From: Echinometra lucunter
Taxonomy: Eukaryota; Echinodermata; Echinoidea; Camarodonta; Echinometridae
Direction of reading: 5' to 3'
Assembly: GCA_029962745.1 (NCBI GenBank)
Contig: CM057161.1
Coordinates: forward strand, 12,325,187-12,389,186
Length of the DNA stretch: 64,000 nt
Shown here: positions 11,879 to 26,500 of the stretch, in pieces
How positions within the stretch are numbered: the first letter of the stretch is position 1
Layout: every line of letters starts with the position of its first letter
Made by a program: the position numbers and the translations under genes
The notes under the pieces: generated by a model
The model's database searches: none
Told to the model about the DNA's origin: nothing
The model's input: the letters and a program-made list of their open reading frames with translations, nothing else

Positions 11879-14800
11879 ACCATGCCTCTTCTGGTCTCCA
11901 TGGTAACGTTCTCCAGGCCCATTCGCAGTCATGCATATGTAGGAAAAGAAATGTACAGGTACTGCTTAACCTTGAATGACTTCTGTCCATGAAGAAGGAG
12001 CATATACTCGTACATGGATCACTGGAAAGAGAGAGAGAGAGGGGGATTATTACGGAGATGAATGAAGGAGAATTCCTCTGTAAAAAAAATATGCAAAGTG
12101 AACATTTGGAGGCCTGGCAAGGAGAAATGCGAAGGTGAAATATAAGTTGGGTGTACAAACGAAAGACATTGTAATTAAAGTAGCTATCTTTGACATTGTG
12201 GTGTTTGCAGGTTCTTAAAATGTCTATTGGAGGAAACAGAAATGCCATTTGTGATACAAAGACTTGGGAGGAAGATAAAGAACCCTTTTAGAGGATGTAC
12301 ATAGTATTTGGTGAGGCCATTGCAGATTGTAATGAATGTGTGCTCTTTTTTGGTATTCTCGTACCCTCCCAATCGACGTGTGGCATATGACAGAAAAATA
12401 GACCTTTTGGTACAGTAATAGTCCATAGATACCACTTCAGCACTGCTGTTTGGTTTTTTTTTCCAATGTAAATTGATGTAAATAACTTGAACCATACCAA
12501 CATGATGACCAAGACGCTGAGCATTCAGTTGCTGTATGACCTACTCTGAAATGTTCATGTGAAAATCTTGTTGGTGTACCACCAGATCAGATTTTAAAAT
12601 CTGGTTTTGTAGCATTTTACTATCCTGTAGATTTTTGTAGTAATTATTTTACCAACAGCTATCATCTCTTCGCTATGCCAAAAGAAATGACAAAAAGACC
12701 AAAGTATTTCAAGTGCAAGATGGGAAAATGGTAAAATAACAAAAATAAACTATATTTAATGATAACAAGTTGTAAATTTTAGCTAAGAACTCTCAGATGT
12801 GGACATTGCTTATTTGTACATTAAATCCCTAACTTTGTATATTTATTATTTATTAAATCATTTGCAATTGCCTCTGCTAGATAAAGTGATGGCAATGTGA
12901 TGGATTGTCTGCATTTCCTATGTGTTGTAGAAAATTGGGTTAAGAGAATTTACTATTTTTTTCTTTGGATTTCTTTATCACAATGATCTCATTTTCACTT
13001 AAATTTGACAAATTCATTGGTTTATTTTCCCCAGTGTCAAATCTGCATTACAAGCAGCTGGTACTGCAAAGATTATTTAATAAGTTATTGTGTCAGACCT
13101 CTTGACCCTGACCCCTGACCCCTGGTTACAAATTTCCCTTGTAAAATGTGAGATGTCAGATTTTGATTCCACCATACTGAACAACTCCCGTTATTTTTTT
13201 TTTCAGTTGCAAAGTATTTCTAAAGAGGGCAAGAATTTCACCTCTTGAATATATGTAGTACTCGTAAAATATACATCGTGGGAAAATGTGATCATTGGCA
13301 TGATTTAGTAATTTATTTTTGAGACATCTTTCAAACTATGATCCAGTCCGTCTGATTGCATCGTACATACCTTAATGATAATATGAAAATAAACTCAGAT
13401 TTTCCAATGTAAGTTCAGTGCAACTCAACCCCTTGAAAAGTCAAATCGTAATTTTCTCCTCTTAATTATGGATAACTAAACTAAGATGTGTAATATGACA
13501 TACTTGCCATAAAGCTATGCAGATTCGATACATCTCGCAATTGCCATTCTATTCATTGAAATAGCATACTGCATTATATATAAATATATATTCCTAGTTT
13601 TTGTGCTACAACTGAGCTCTGGACAGCTACTATTTCGTTATGTTTGATTTTGTTTTGTGAGAGTAGTAGCTCATGCTTACAGATACGCTTTTCTCTCTTT
13701 TTTTTTCCAATTCAAATACAAGCCATAGGCAGGGATCATGTCAGTCTTGATCGGCCAATCTATGATGGGTGTTTGAATTCTTTCTCTTCAATCGATTTAT
13801 ATTCATTTAACCCTAAAAGTTCTACAACTGACTCTATTACTACATAAACTTGACATCCTCATTCCTCCCTCTTTTTTGTGATTCATATCATATTTATTCA
13901 ATACTGTAGACTGTGTTCATTGCTAGCATCCATTGTAAGTTTATCCCTTTTGCTTTTGCTGAAATTCCCCTTGCATTTTGGACATTTTGGACAAATTTGG
14001 GTACTACTACTAATTGTTCAGACTTTGGCCAGTTATATTTTGTGTATCAAAACTGTATAGTTTATATGCTGTACAAAAATGGAAGTAGATGTATTACGAT
14101 TACCCTGCAATTGAGTATGTAATTTAGATATATGCTACACAAAGTCTAGAGGGTGAGAAAAAGAAACTAACAGGGTTTAGGCGCATGACATGTTTAAATG
14201 ATATATTTGTTTTGTGTAAACATTTGTGTTTTTTTATGAACTATTTCATTTTGAAATACCTAGATGTAGTACTAAATAATAAAAGAAGAACAGACGTGTT
14301 GATATTTTTCTCATCTTACTGAAAAAAAAAAATCTGTAAAAAGAAGAGACATTTCATCTGTATCAAAGCCATATTAGCAATTTGAAATTTTAGGTGTAAT
14401 TACCTCTTGACTATTAAGACTATAAAAATGATTATGACTTATGTTTTTGAGTGTCTAGAATATGCTGAATAGTGTGTTCTAAAGCTGTCTCTTTAGAAGA
14501 GTTTTCAGTCAAGTGTCTTTAACAATGAAGAGACAAAGATTGAAAACCATTCTCAGTATTATTTTCTGAAGTAGGAGGGAATATTAAAAGATCTAGATAC
14601 GGATACCATTCTCCTTTGAACTTTCGCACTCCCAGGTAACCTAAAGATGACAACTCTGATACCTTCGATCTACCAAGTTGCCCAGTGTTAGCTGTACCTG
14701 CAAGTTTCCTATTTGGTGACATATAGGCATGTGTTGCTTGAATGACCTAGAGAGCTGTTTGATTATAGACATTCCTGTTTTTTGTGTCCATTTGTATATT

Positions 14801-17600
14801 ATACCATTTGTAATTAACCATAAATAGATTTTTTTATGATCATCCATTTCGGTATCTGTAGTTATTTTGCACCTTCATCTCTTCATTTCTTGTAATTGAT
14901 TTTTGATATTTGCATAATTTTTCTGTTCCACTAATAATTTACTTGTCTTTATATTTGATTTCATGTTGTAGCTCTAATTATATTTTTTAATCTCAGGGTG
15001 GCAGAGGTTCAGATAAGACAAATATCGCCAGGGTTTACCCCAGTCTCTACAGCTATTCACAACATTATGTATGTATAGATGAATAGTTTATTGTACTTGG
15101 TTTTTCTTGATAAGAAATTGCAGTACACTTTTGAATACTGTCAATAATGTTTTAACAGCACTTTAAAAATTTCAAGTTGGACAAAACTGCTCAATATATC
15201 AGCTTGAGAGAAAAGTGAAATTTGAGAGAAATGTTCTGGCATTATGTCAAGAATGTTGGTGCAGTTTCGTTATTGTATAAGAAACTTATGTTAGTTACCT
15301 GTTTATTTTTGTATGTATAGTCGAAACTCACCACGACTGGAATTATGCAAAAGTAGGACCTTCTCCATCTTTCTTGCTTTGAAATGCATTCTTTGCAAAT
15401 CATGGCACTCTGAAGTTTGAACCATGCAGAATATTTGATTAAACTAAGAACAATCCAACACTTTAAAATGCAGGTAAAAAGAGGCCAAAAGGTCAAATCA
15501 TACTTGAATATGTACAGAACAAACAATACATATAAAACAATTTATTTTAGTGTTTTCCCCATTCTTGTGGATTTAAGGTGCTTGCTTGTTTGAAATATTC
15601 TGCTACATTTAAAACCACCTTTATTGAAACCTTACTAAGAAGGGTATAAATGTGTGACTATTGACTTTGCTGTATACATCTTATTCTTGTAACAAAATTG
15701 TGTACAAACTTTACAGATCTGAAACTAGGAACAGAAACAAAAAATGCATAAAACTATTGTAGATAACCTCTGTCTTGTCATTGTAGATTGTAGATGTAAA
15801 TTGGTTTTCATTTATTATTTAGGTAGTGCAAATTCTTTCATTTATTATTTTTGTCATAATTAATATTTTGTTGTATCATCATTATCATCTTAAACGTTGT
15901 TATCATTTGTTGTTTTGTTTGCTCTTTCCAAAGTAAATAATTTCTTTTAATTTATTAGGGAAGCGATATTGCAATAAAGTCGGGGTCCTTGTACCCACAT
16001 TGAGTTCAGTGTAACAAAGTTGTGGTGGCTGTTTTGTTTTATTCTTTTTTTTTTTCCTTAAAAGTTGGTTAAAACTTTAGTAATAGATCTCTTGATATAA
16101 AAGGTGAATGTGTGCTGTGCTTACTGCAGGTGTCTTGAATTTGTTGAGAAGGTATGACTTGCCTAAAGTTTAGATATAGCTGTGGTTCCTGTAGCAGAAT
16201 CGAAGTTCTTAGCTCAAGTAGAAATATATTTCATTTTCAAAATAGGAAAAATCCCTGCCCTGTGATGAATTTTTAAGTCTTGAAATAGGCCTGAACAGGT
16301 CCTGAAATACTGAGGGCAAACCGAAAATCCAAGCATTCAATTATGCAAGATGGACCCCTATCTCTACAAATTATGTGAGATATGTGTATGCCAACACTTT
16401 TTAATGGAATTGTTATAAGAGCAAGATAAGGGGAGTATGAAAAAGATATTTGTCCAAGAATGAATGCATTGCGTGCGAGGACTTGTGAGTAATCATGAAG
16501 CTGTTTTTGGTGGTTTATTGTGAATGAGAAGAGACAAAAGAATGTTACAATGCGACGAGAAAAGAAAGTGGCGTTTCTTTTAATGATGTGCTACAGACGC
16601 ATCAATATATTGTCAGAAATTATTGTTTATGAAGTCTGGCTGCGTTTCAATCCGAGGAAGTAATGATATGACAAGAACTTCTTCAAAAAGAGGTACGATC
16701 ATGGGATATTGATATTAAAAATGTGATGGGAAGATTACCATTTTATTAATGACCTACATTACTTCACTGCACAGAGATCACGTTTTTTTTTTTTTTCCTT
16801 TTTTTTCTTTTTTAATGACAATGGAATATGCTCACTGGCTGAAAGCCAAGAGATGGGTTCGCATACTCGGACCTAAACTTCATCAAATCAAAGGTTAGAA
16901 AAAAAAAAACCCACCAAAAAAACAAATAGAGGAATGAAGCGATGGGAACAGTTATAATAGGCAAATTATGAATATTGTTCGGATTTAATTGAAGTAGAGA
17001 ATAGGAGGAAGGAGAGATAGGTATAATTGTAAGAATAGCAAGGAAAGGGGGAAAACGTTGACGACATAAGTAGAGAGAGGGATCAAATAGCCTTGAGAGA
17101 CACTTAAAAAAAAAAGGACAGTGACGCATATCTTTTTCATTAAACACTCTTTAATGTTTCTGAAAATCATTTTGTACTCTGATATACACAAGGGCGTCAC
17201 CGAGCATACCCACTGAGTTCAAGAAAAGTGCAAGATGGCTTATTCTCCATAATGTAAGAATAGAAATAAAGCACACATGCTTTGATATTCCGTGCTTGCT
17301 TCACAAACAATCAACAAACGTGTACTGTTTTCCCCCTATATTTCCGTGATACATGCAGCGGCAAACTGACGCTAAATCACACCTCTTTTCCTTAATTGTT
17401 CTGGTCATCCTAGACCATGTGCTCGCATCCCAGTCAGCAAAACCTCAAAAAAAGTCATAAATCCTAAACCAAGTGGAGATTTGATTAGTGTTTCCTGTCG
17501 CTATGAAAATACAATGATTGTTGTCAAGCAACTGCCATACACACAATCTCCATCATTGTTTTATTTCTGTTTTAAAACCGAAAACGTCTGCTATCGCTCT
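11879..17600 (+). other. 3' UTR/downstream region of dachshund, no other gene seen
   Basis: AT-rich sequence with no recognisable exon. AATAAA signals occur at about 12744 and 15972 (the latter followed by GT-rich sequence), either of which could end the dachshund transcript. Present again in copy B at about 24165-29880. Confidence 0.5.
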
Positions 17601-18000
17601 GCGCTGAAATGTACACTTTTATAATTTGTTCTGATTTCACCGGGTCACGTGACGGGGAGGAATAGAGATATGAGATTGACTGCTTTGATTCACCGTGACA
17701 TATGAAGGCCTTGATTAATCGCAGACAGGAAACAGAATGTTAGAAACTATTTAGAAAGAAGAGATTTTCGGGAATAGAGTTGTGACGATATCTCATGAGG
17801 ACGATTAGTCGATCGGAGGCGTCAACATTATTTGGCGCGCACACCTTTTGCGTTTATCACCGCAATCCTGAGCAGACGATGTCATTTGCGATCGTCTCAA
17901 AGTCCATATGATTTATCTAGGCTTTGGGCAACCTCTTTAATATGATATGAATAATTCGACGAAAGAGAAATGAAGTAGATTGTACTAGAAGACAGAAGCG
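17600..18000. promoter_or_regulatory. candidate cis-regulatory module (copy A; copy B about 29880-30250)
   Basis: GC-richer, non-repetitive, non-coding sequence in AT-rich surroundings, dense in motif-like words: palindromic E-box GTCACGTGAC at 17644-17653 (copy B 29914-29923), TTGGCGCGC (E2F-like), TTGATTAATC and GACGATATC. No difference between copies was seen in the motifs. Function is inferred. Confidence 0.3.
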
Positions 18001-18269
18001 AGAGATGTGTGCTTTTAATCACTAATAAGTTGATTGTTGCCCATTGCATTGATTAAACATTTCAAGCAAGTGCTGATCTTGAATATCTTAATATCTCTAT
18101 CTTCTCTTTTCTTCATTCTTTTTATGCTCCCCTGAGATTAGAAACATTGCATTAAGCTCTATATAAATCTTAAGTATTATTTTATTTTTTTCAGTCCAGT
18201 TCAAGTGATTTATTTCTCATGTATCGAAACGCAAAACATTACAATATAACATAAAAGTGATGCGGTATA

Positions 18270-18288
18270 TATGAGAAGAGAGAGAGAA

Positions 18289-18329
<41 letters not shown>

Positions 18330-18360
18330 GGGGGGGGGGGAGAGCGAGAGCATAAGGGAA
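18270..18360. repeat. (GA)n with G-run microsatellite (copy A)
   Basis: GAGAGA repeat followed by a run of about 10 G. Copy B is at 30545-30625 and differs slightly in length. Glu/Arg open frames across it are artefacts. Confidence 0.9.
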
Positions 18361-18529
18361 GAGAGAAAGAAGAAAGGGAAGACAAAGGCAATAGACGTGG
18401 ACAGAGGGTTTCACGTGTCACACTATTCAAGTTGGATAGTGGATTTTAAGAATGTGTCCTTGATTGGTAGGAAGGAGACGGCATTTGTTTGAGATCATTG
18501 GGAAAGAATCAGGTGTACCATTTTAGAAT

Positions 18530-18629
18530 CAATTATTATTATCATCATCACATCATCATCATCATCATCATCTCATTATTATTATTCAATTATCAGCATT
18601 AATTATTATTATTATCATCATTATTATTA

Positions 18630-18660
<31 letters not shown>

Positions 18661-18753
18661 CATTATTATTTATTTATCATCATTATTATTATCATTATTT
18701 TATTATTATTATTATTATTATCATTATTATTATTATTATCATCATTCTTATTA

Positions 18754-18819
<66 letters not shown>

Positions 18820-18890
18820 TATCATTTATTATTATTATCATTATTATTATTATTGTTATCATCATCATCATCATCATCATCATCTTCACT
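18530..18890. repeat. (ATT)n/(ATC)n microsatellite (copy A)
   Basis: Long interrupted trinucleotide repeat; copy B at 30808-31165 has a different pattern of interruptions and length. This is the most variable part between the copies. Confidence 0.9.
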
Positions 18891-20096
18891 AATACTAGTC
18901 GGTCAATTCTTTTCATTCATGGAGTTAATAAGCCTGAATACGATAATGTAAGTCAGAGTATCATTTGTGAAAATCCATGAAACTCATAAAGAAATGCATG
19001 AATTATAAAAAAAAGGTGAAATGCTCAGCTCTGGGTGCCTTCGTGACAATGATGACTAAATCTCATGATATGAACTATTTTGTTCCGTTCGTGACTCCAC
19101 CTTTATAGCCTGTATGTAACTGAACCATGTTTGATTGATAGACCGGAATATACAAGACAGAGTAATGTAAATGAAAATGTTCCAGTTCATTCTCATAGTT
19201 TCTGTTTCTTTCCGTGAGTTCTTTTTATGAAGAAACACGTTTCTTCTCGGCCGATCTCCCCCTTGGATTTCCTCATTAATTCTCGTCTGATACCAGGCTG
19301 TAACCTCATTAAGTTACAGGGCCCTTTTTTTTCTGCTGTCGTTTCTTGAAAAAAAAAACAAACAAACAAACTTGGCTTGGGGAAAAGACACTTATTACTA
19401 TTCTCCTTCATGTATTCCTTTTCTGTGTTACTGTTGTTTGGTAGGGTTGCGCCGCTTGTATATTTTGAATGATTACGGAATGAAGGACGCAATTCTGGGG
19501 CAAAAATGTGTTTTGCGGAAAATTTTGCAAGAAGCAAAACAACCAAGAGGCTTTGGCTTGAGAGTATCTATTCAATCTCTTTAATAGACGACGGGTTATT
19601 CGATTTATAAAATTGATTTTCGGCTTGTGATATGACAATTTCGAAAATATTTTCTAAGTATTAAAATGCGTGTTCTTGTCGATATGGATCTTGGTATAGC
19701 CTTCAGAGATTCGACAACCACTACCATGTTGAAGATGGAATTTTGGCTCCCCCGTCAATTACTTGCTGCCATCTGCTAATCACCATGGCGATATTAACAA
19801 TGAAGGGCAGAACTATCAAATTCATTCGTCTGTAATTTTGATGAGTTTTACAATGTTCTCGAAAATATTGATAAGGAGCATTACGCCTTTTAGCGAGAAT
19901 ATGCCCCTCACCATCAGAGAGCAATGATTACGGCTCGACCTACCGGTTTTGAATTAGCATGTCTGTGAAGGATATATGCGGTGGGTAGCTACAGCAGGCT
20001 TGTGCCCCCCCCCCCCCCCCGGGAAAAAAATGGGCAAAGAAAAGAAAAGTGAAGATGGGGAGAATAAAGTAAGAGGATAGGACCCCCCCCCCCCCC

Positions 20097-20596
20097 NNNN
20101 NNNNNNNNNNNNNNNNNNNNNNNNNNNNNNNNNNNNNNNNNNNNNNNNNNNNNNNNNNNNNNNNNNNNNNNNNNNNNNNNNNNNNNNNNNNNNNNNNNNN
20201 NNNNNNNNNNNNNNNNNNNNNNNNNNNNNNNNNNNNNNNNNNNNNNNNNNNNNNNNNNNNNNNNNNNNNNNNNNNNNNNNNNNNNNNNNNNNNNNNNNNN
20301 NNNNNNNNNNNNNNNNNNNNNNNNNNNNNNNNNNNNNNNNNNNNNNNNNNNNNNNNNNNNNNNNNNNNNNNNNNNNNNNNNNNNNNNNNNNNNNNNNNNN
20401 NNNNNNNNNNNNNNNNNNNNNNNNNNNNNNNNNNNNNNNNNNNNNNNNNNNNNNNNNNNNNNNNNNNNNNNNNNNNNNNNNNNNNNNNNNNNNNNNNNNN
20501 NNNNNNNNNNNNNNNNNNNNNNNNNNNNNNNNNNNNNNNNNNNNNNNNNNNNNNNNNNNNNNNNNNNNNNNNNNNNNNNNNNNNNNNNNNNNNNNN
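20097..20596. other. assembly gap, 500 N
   Basis: Exactly 500 N, a placeholder size. It is preceded by poly-C and followed by the first base of the duplicated block. Open frames spanning it are meaningless. Confidence 0.99.
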
Positions 20597-23500
20597 TTTC
20601 ATGGCTATCATCTGCTGTCCAAATCTCTGTCTTCCATTTCATATTTTCTTGTGTCAGCTTATGCTTTCTTATTTCATTGTGCGTCATGTTTGTTTGTCTA
20701 TGTGGAACTGTTTTAGATGTACATTAATAATTTCCTGAATCAAATATATTTCCAGGAGTACCTCAGTTTTGACTCCTATATCTCCCTTATCCATGGAAAT
20801 CAAGCCAGATTTCAAAATCTGAAATCAAAATATCAATTACTTCACGTTGACAGATTTTTGGCAAAGCATAAGATTTCACTATTTTTTTGTGATGATAATC
20901 CTACCTTTTGTTTGCATGCATGCATCAGTTGTCTTTTTCATGTTAGGCTTTACGTGTGATGTTTCTGTCTTATGTGTTAGCTGAGCAGTGTGATATTTAA
21001 AGTCCAAGTTATGAATAATATACTACCCTTACAGATAACGAAAAAGAAAGAAACAAAATAGCTGTATTGTGCATTGTATTATACTGCATTAAAGGATGCA
21101 GAAATAATTTTTGTATGCTGTAATGATAGAATAACTTCTTTGAAGAATTTTTTGTGTAAATGAGTGTTGTTTATGTCATCTTGCTGTTCATTGTGATTCT
21201 TTTCATCCCCAAGCCCTCCCTTTCCATAGCGAGCCAACTGACCAACTGGCAAAACATGGAAGTTTAAAAAAAAATTGTAAAATACATACCTGCAAATATG
21301 TACATGTTTGGTATCGGTGACAATTTTTGGTGATATTTGTAACAAATGCAGTTCAGTTCCTTTGTTTTACCTGTCCGGGATGAACTTTTCGTCTTTTTAA
21401 AATATGATCTTTTTATCATTTCTCTGTTTTTTTTAACTTTGCAAACCTTAAAATTTGGTTTGTTACGTTTGTGTAGTTAGAATGATTTGCTTAGATGGAT
21501 AATCGTTTGTGGAACCTGGCCCGTGGTCATGCTTGTACAAAAACAAAATCAGACTCATTTAGAAGCTGATGGTGGATGATTAGGTATACATGCTATATGT
21601 AATATGACACAGCCATTGTACTGTTCCCATTAACGTGTAAACTCTATTAGTAAATTTACCAGGGATGGATTATGAAGTGCTACAGAGAACATGAACATCT
21701 CTTTATGATTTTGTTTTGTGAACACATTTCGGATCCCTTTTGATGTTTTGCGCAAAGTCTTAATGAGAAATACTGCAATTAGCAGTGCTATTGTTTTATG
21801 CATCTTTGGGGAATCAAACCTAGTTAATTAGTCTACCAGTATGTGGGAATTATCATGTGGAGCCTTGTGTCAATTTTTTTTTCATCACCAAGCTTTATGT
21901 AGCATCAATATGCGATAAGATTTATTGAAATTTATACAAAGGCCATTTAAACAATGACTGTGGGACCAAGCCTCATTTATTAGCATACAATATATTTTGT
22001 CACTAATTAGTCAACCACTAAATGGCTAAAGATTCGAACATGCTGTTATTCCCGTAAGAATGATCGTCTGATTATTCGAAATGAATATAAAGTATGATGA
22101 TAAATTTGAAACAATAAGATTGACAGTGATTCCCATATGCTGCATTAGGGCAATAGCTACATTCACAGTCATCATACTGATGATCATCATCATATAATGA
22201 GACTTTGTTCAGTTACTGCTGAAAGTAATTGAGGCTGAAAATGAAATTTTGTTAACAGTAGAGTGCGATGAACCATAACTAATGATGGTTGCTGTTGGCA
22301 TTAATTGGACTTTTTCTTAATTACGCACATTTCAGCAATAGATTTAACATGGTGTAAAGTAAATGAATGTAATAACTTGGTGCCAATTAAAACCCAACTA
22401 CCATATTACAGATGTGAAGTGACAGTCCAATTAGTTCCTACTGCATTAAGTATTAAAGGGATGACAGTTTAAACATTAATATCTCCCGGTTCCTCTGTCT
22501 GATCTGCCACCGTGACGACATGACTTGAATACTAATTGAGTGATTGGGTTTAATTACACTCAAATTGCACGGCAATCTTCTTCAATTGAATGCTAATAGA
22601 AAATTGCGCTATTGTTTTTCATTGCTCCATTGTAGCAATGAGACTATGATAGCTGCGAAGCACTCTGTATGATTAAATTCTCATTCTTGCTTATCATAGC
22701 GGAATACATTTATTGGTTGGAAGTAGAAAAAGGTTCATTGTCAGGGTCATTCCAGCAGTTCATTTTGATATGCCTGTGAATTAATCTACAACTTTCCTAT
22801 GGAAGAGGTGTTATGAATCTGTTGATGGATTTAAGAAACAAATTCAGCATTCAAGGATTGGATTTGTAAAACAATGTGTTGTAATGAATTTCCTGATGAG
22901 TTTTTAGAGGTCTTTGGGGGAACATTGCACTCTCCTCACAGTTGAATTTTCATGTTGAAGTTTTTTTGTAATGGAAGAAAAAGTATATCCAACACAATAT
23001 CAGTGTTCAAAAGGTCAAAACTTAAACGTGGGTTGAAAGTCCTTAACCTTGATATACTACTCATGAAAGGGTTGCTCCAATAGATCTTAAGTTTTCTTGT
23101 AGGAGAAATGATAAATTAATACATGTAGTCAAAAAAGTAAATGAATAGATGAATGAATGAATGAATACATAAATGAATAAATAAATAAGCAGATGAATGA
23201 ATGAATAAGTAAATAAATGAATTAATAAATGAATAAATAAATGAATAAATGAATGAATAAAAAGATAAGTAATAAAATGGAATGAAATGAATAGATATAA
23301 AAGATCAATAATTAAATGAATGATTGGATGAATGAATGTTTTTAGCAATTGATTAATCAAGTACTTGATTAATAGAATAACAAAGATTTTTTGGGACTGT
23401 ATAATAGTTTCATTTACTTGTCCTATCCACTGCTGCCACCATTTTATGTATAAATTTAGAATGCACTGGTAAATGTTTAATAGAATGACAAAGATTTTTG

Positions 23501-26500
23501 ACTGTATAATAGTTTCATTTACTTGTCCTATCCCACCGCTGCCACCATTTTATGTATAAATTTAGAGTGCACTGGTAAATGTGTAATAGAATGACAAAGA
23601 TATTTGACTGTATAATAGTTTCATTTACTTGTCCTATCCCACTGCTGCCACCATTTTATGTGTAAATTTAGAATGCATTTGGTAAATGACAAAACTGTTG
23701 TTTCATGAGACTGTGGTTGTATGTGCATTACACAGCCTTGGATGAACTATGCATTTGTTTGTGATTTGGTTTTCAATGAGTATTAGTCAGATCTTTGGGG
23801 GTTTTCTCAGAATGATACTATTAGTCTTACATGCAGTCTGCAATGAGTGTTCTTCCCATAATACTAGTAACATCTAAATGATGTCAATGTCTTTGGGGTT
23901 GAAGTTCAGTTTGTTTTATGTCAGTGGGTTACATACTAGTGTTAACTTTCCTCGATTGCACACTGTCATTGTATGAGATATTCTGGTATTTTTTTAACTT
24001 CACCTCAACTGATAGATCTTAAATAAATCATTTATTTCCTTCATCAGTTCAATTTACTTGTCTACATCTCAACCCTATGTCCTTTCTGTTCTCTTTATCT
24101 TTTTACAGATGCCAGAATGTACTTCAAGAACTCCCTCCTGTTCAATCCTGGATTGGCCACGTAAACCATGCCTCTTCTGGTCTCCATGGTAACGTTCTCC
24201 AGGCCCATTCGCAGTCATGCATATGTAGGAAAAGAAATGTACAGGTACTGCTTAACCTTGAATGACTTCTGTCCATGAAGAAGGAGCATATACTCGTACA
24301 TGGATCACTGGAAAGAGAGAGAGAGAGAGGGGGATTATTACGGAGATGAATGAAGGAGAATTCCTCTGTAAAAAAAATATGCAAAGTGAACATTTGGAGG
24401 CCTGGCAAGGAGAAATGCGAAGGTGAAATATAAGTTGGGTGTACAAACGAAAGACATTGTAATTAAAGTAGCTATCTTTGACATTGTGGTGTTTGCAGGT
24501 TCTTAAAATGTCTATTGGAGGAAACAGAAATGCCATTTGTGATACAAGACTTGGGAGGAAGATAAAGAACCCTTTTAGAGGATGTACATAGTATTTGGTG
24601 AGGCCATTGCAGATTGTAATGAATGTGTGCTCTTTTTTGGTATTCTCGTACCCTCCCATCGACGTGTGGCATATGACAGAAAAATAGACCTTTTGGTACA
24701 GTAATAGTCCATAGATACCACTTCAGCACTGCTGTTTGGTTTTTTTTCCAATGTAAATTGATGTAAATAACTTGAACCATACCAACATGATGACCAAGAC
24801 GTGAGCATTCAGTTGCTGTATGACCTACTCTGAAATGTTCATGTGAAATCTTGTTGGTGTACCACCAGATCAGATTTTAAAATCTGGTTTTGTAGCATTT
24901 TACTATCCTGTAGATTTTTGTAGTAATTATTTTACCAACAGCTATCATCTCTTCGCTATGCCAAAAGAAATGACAAAAAGACCAAAGTATTTCAAGTGCA
25001 AGATGGGAAAATGGTAAAATAACAAAAATAAACTATATTAATGATAACAAGTTGTAAATTTTAGCTAAGAACTCTCAGATGTGGACATTGCTTATTTGTA
25101 CATTAAATCCCTAACTTTGTATATTTATTATTTATTAATCATTTGCAATTGCCTCTGCTAGATAAAGTGATGGCAATGTGATGGATTGTCTGCATTTCCT
25201 ATGTGTTTGTAGAAAATTGGGTTAAGAGAATTTACTATTTTTTTCTTTGGATTTCTTTATCACAATGATCTCATTTTCACTTAAATTTGACAAATTCATT
25301 GGTTTATTTTCCCCAGTGTCAAATCTGCATTACAAGCAGCTGGTACTGCAAAGATTATTTAATAAGTTATTGTGTCAGACCTCTTGACCCTGACCCCTGA
25401 CCCCTGGTTACAAATTTCCCTTGTAAAATGTGAGATGTCAGATTTTGATTCCACCATACTGAACAACTCCCGTTATTTTTTTTTCAGTTGCAAGTATTTC
25501 TAAAGAGGGCAAGAATTTCACCTCTTGAATATATGTAGTACTCGTAAAATATACATCGTGGGAAAATGTGATCATTGGCATGATTTAGTAATTTATTTTT
25601 GAGACATCTTTCAAACTATGATCCAGTCCGTCTGATTGCATCGTACATACCTTAATGATAATATGAAAATAAACTCAGATTTTCCAATGTAAGTTCAGTG
25701 CAACTCAACCCCTTGAAAAGTCAAATCGTAATTTTCTCCTCTTAATTATGGATAACTAAACTAAGATGTGTAATATGACATACTTGCCATAAAGCTATGC
25801 AGATTCGATACATCTCGCAATTGCCATTCTATTCATTGAAATAGCATACTGCATTATATATAAATATATATTCCTAGTTTTTGTGCTACAACTGAGCTCT
25901 GGACAGCTACTATTTCGTTATGTTTGATTTTGTTTTGTGAGAGTAGTAGCTCATGCTTACAGATACGCTTTTCTCTCTTTTTTTTTCCAATTCAAATACA
26001 AGCCATAGGCAGGGATCATGTCAGTCTTGATCGGCCAATCTATGATGGGTGTTTGAATTCTTTCTCTTCAATCGATTTATATTCATTTAACCCTAAAAGT
26101 TCTACAACTGACTCTATTACTACATAAACTTGACATCCTCATTCCTCCCTCTTTTTTGTGATTCATATCATATTTATTCAATACTGTAGACTGTGTTCAT
26201 TGCTAGCATCCATTGTAAGTTTATCCCTTTTGCTTTTGCTGAAATTCCCCTTGCATTTTGGACATTTTGGACAAATTTGGGTACTACTACTAATTGTTCA
26301 GACTTTGGCCAGTTATATTTTGTGTATCAAAACTGTATAGTTTATATGCTGTACAAAAATGGAAGTAGATGTATTACGATTACCCTGCAATTGAGTATGT
26401 AATTTAGATATATGCTACACAAAGTCTAGAGGGTGAGAAAAAGAAACTAACAGGGTTTAGGCGCATGACATGTTTAAATGATATATTTGTTTTGTGTAAA

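Larger units (their letters stand above)
8289..20096 (+). repeat. duplicated block, copy A (left of gap)
   Basis: Collinear with 20597-32337. It starts at TTTCATGGCTATCATCTGC and ends in the poly-C at 20083-20096 that abuts the N run. Differences are mainly one-base indels in homopolymers and microsatellite length. About 13215-14785 matches 25495-27065 without a difference that I could see. Confidence 0.95.

Noticed and set aside
14998..15082. Possible extra last exon (acceptor CTCAG, then GGRGSDKTNIARVYPSLYSYS and a stop)
   Set aside because: Phase 0 start does not join any dachshund donor (phase 1), it lies beyond the conserved terminal exon, and no family match was seen.
18217..18492. Glu-Arg and Ser-Leu repeat frames
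   Set aside because: (GA)n/(CT)n repeat artefacts.
19940..20687. Two 220-230 residue minus-strand frames
   Set aside because: They run through the 500-N gap and poly-C; no sequence information supports them.
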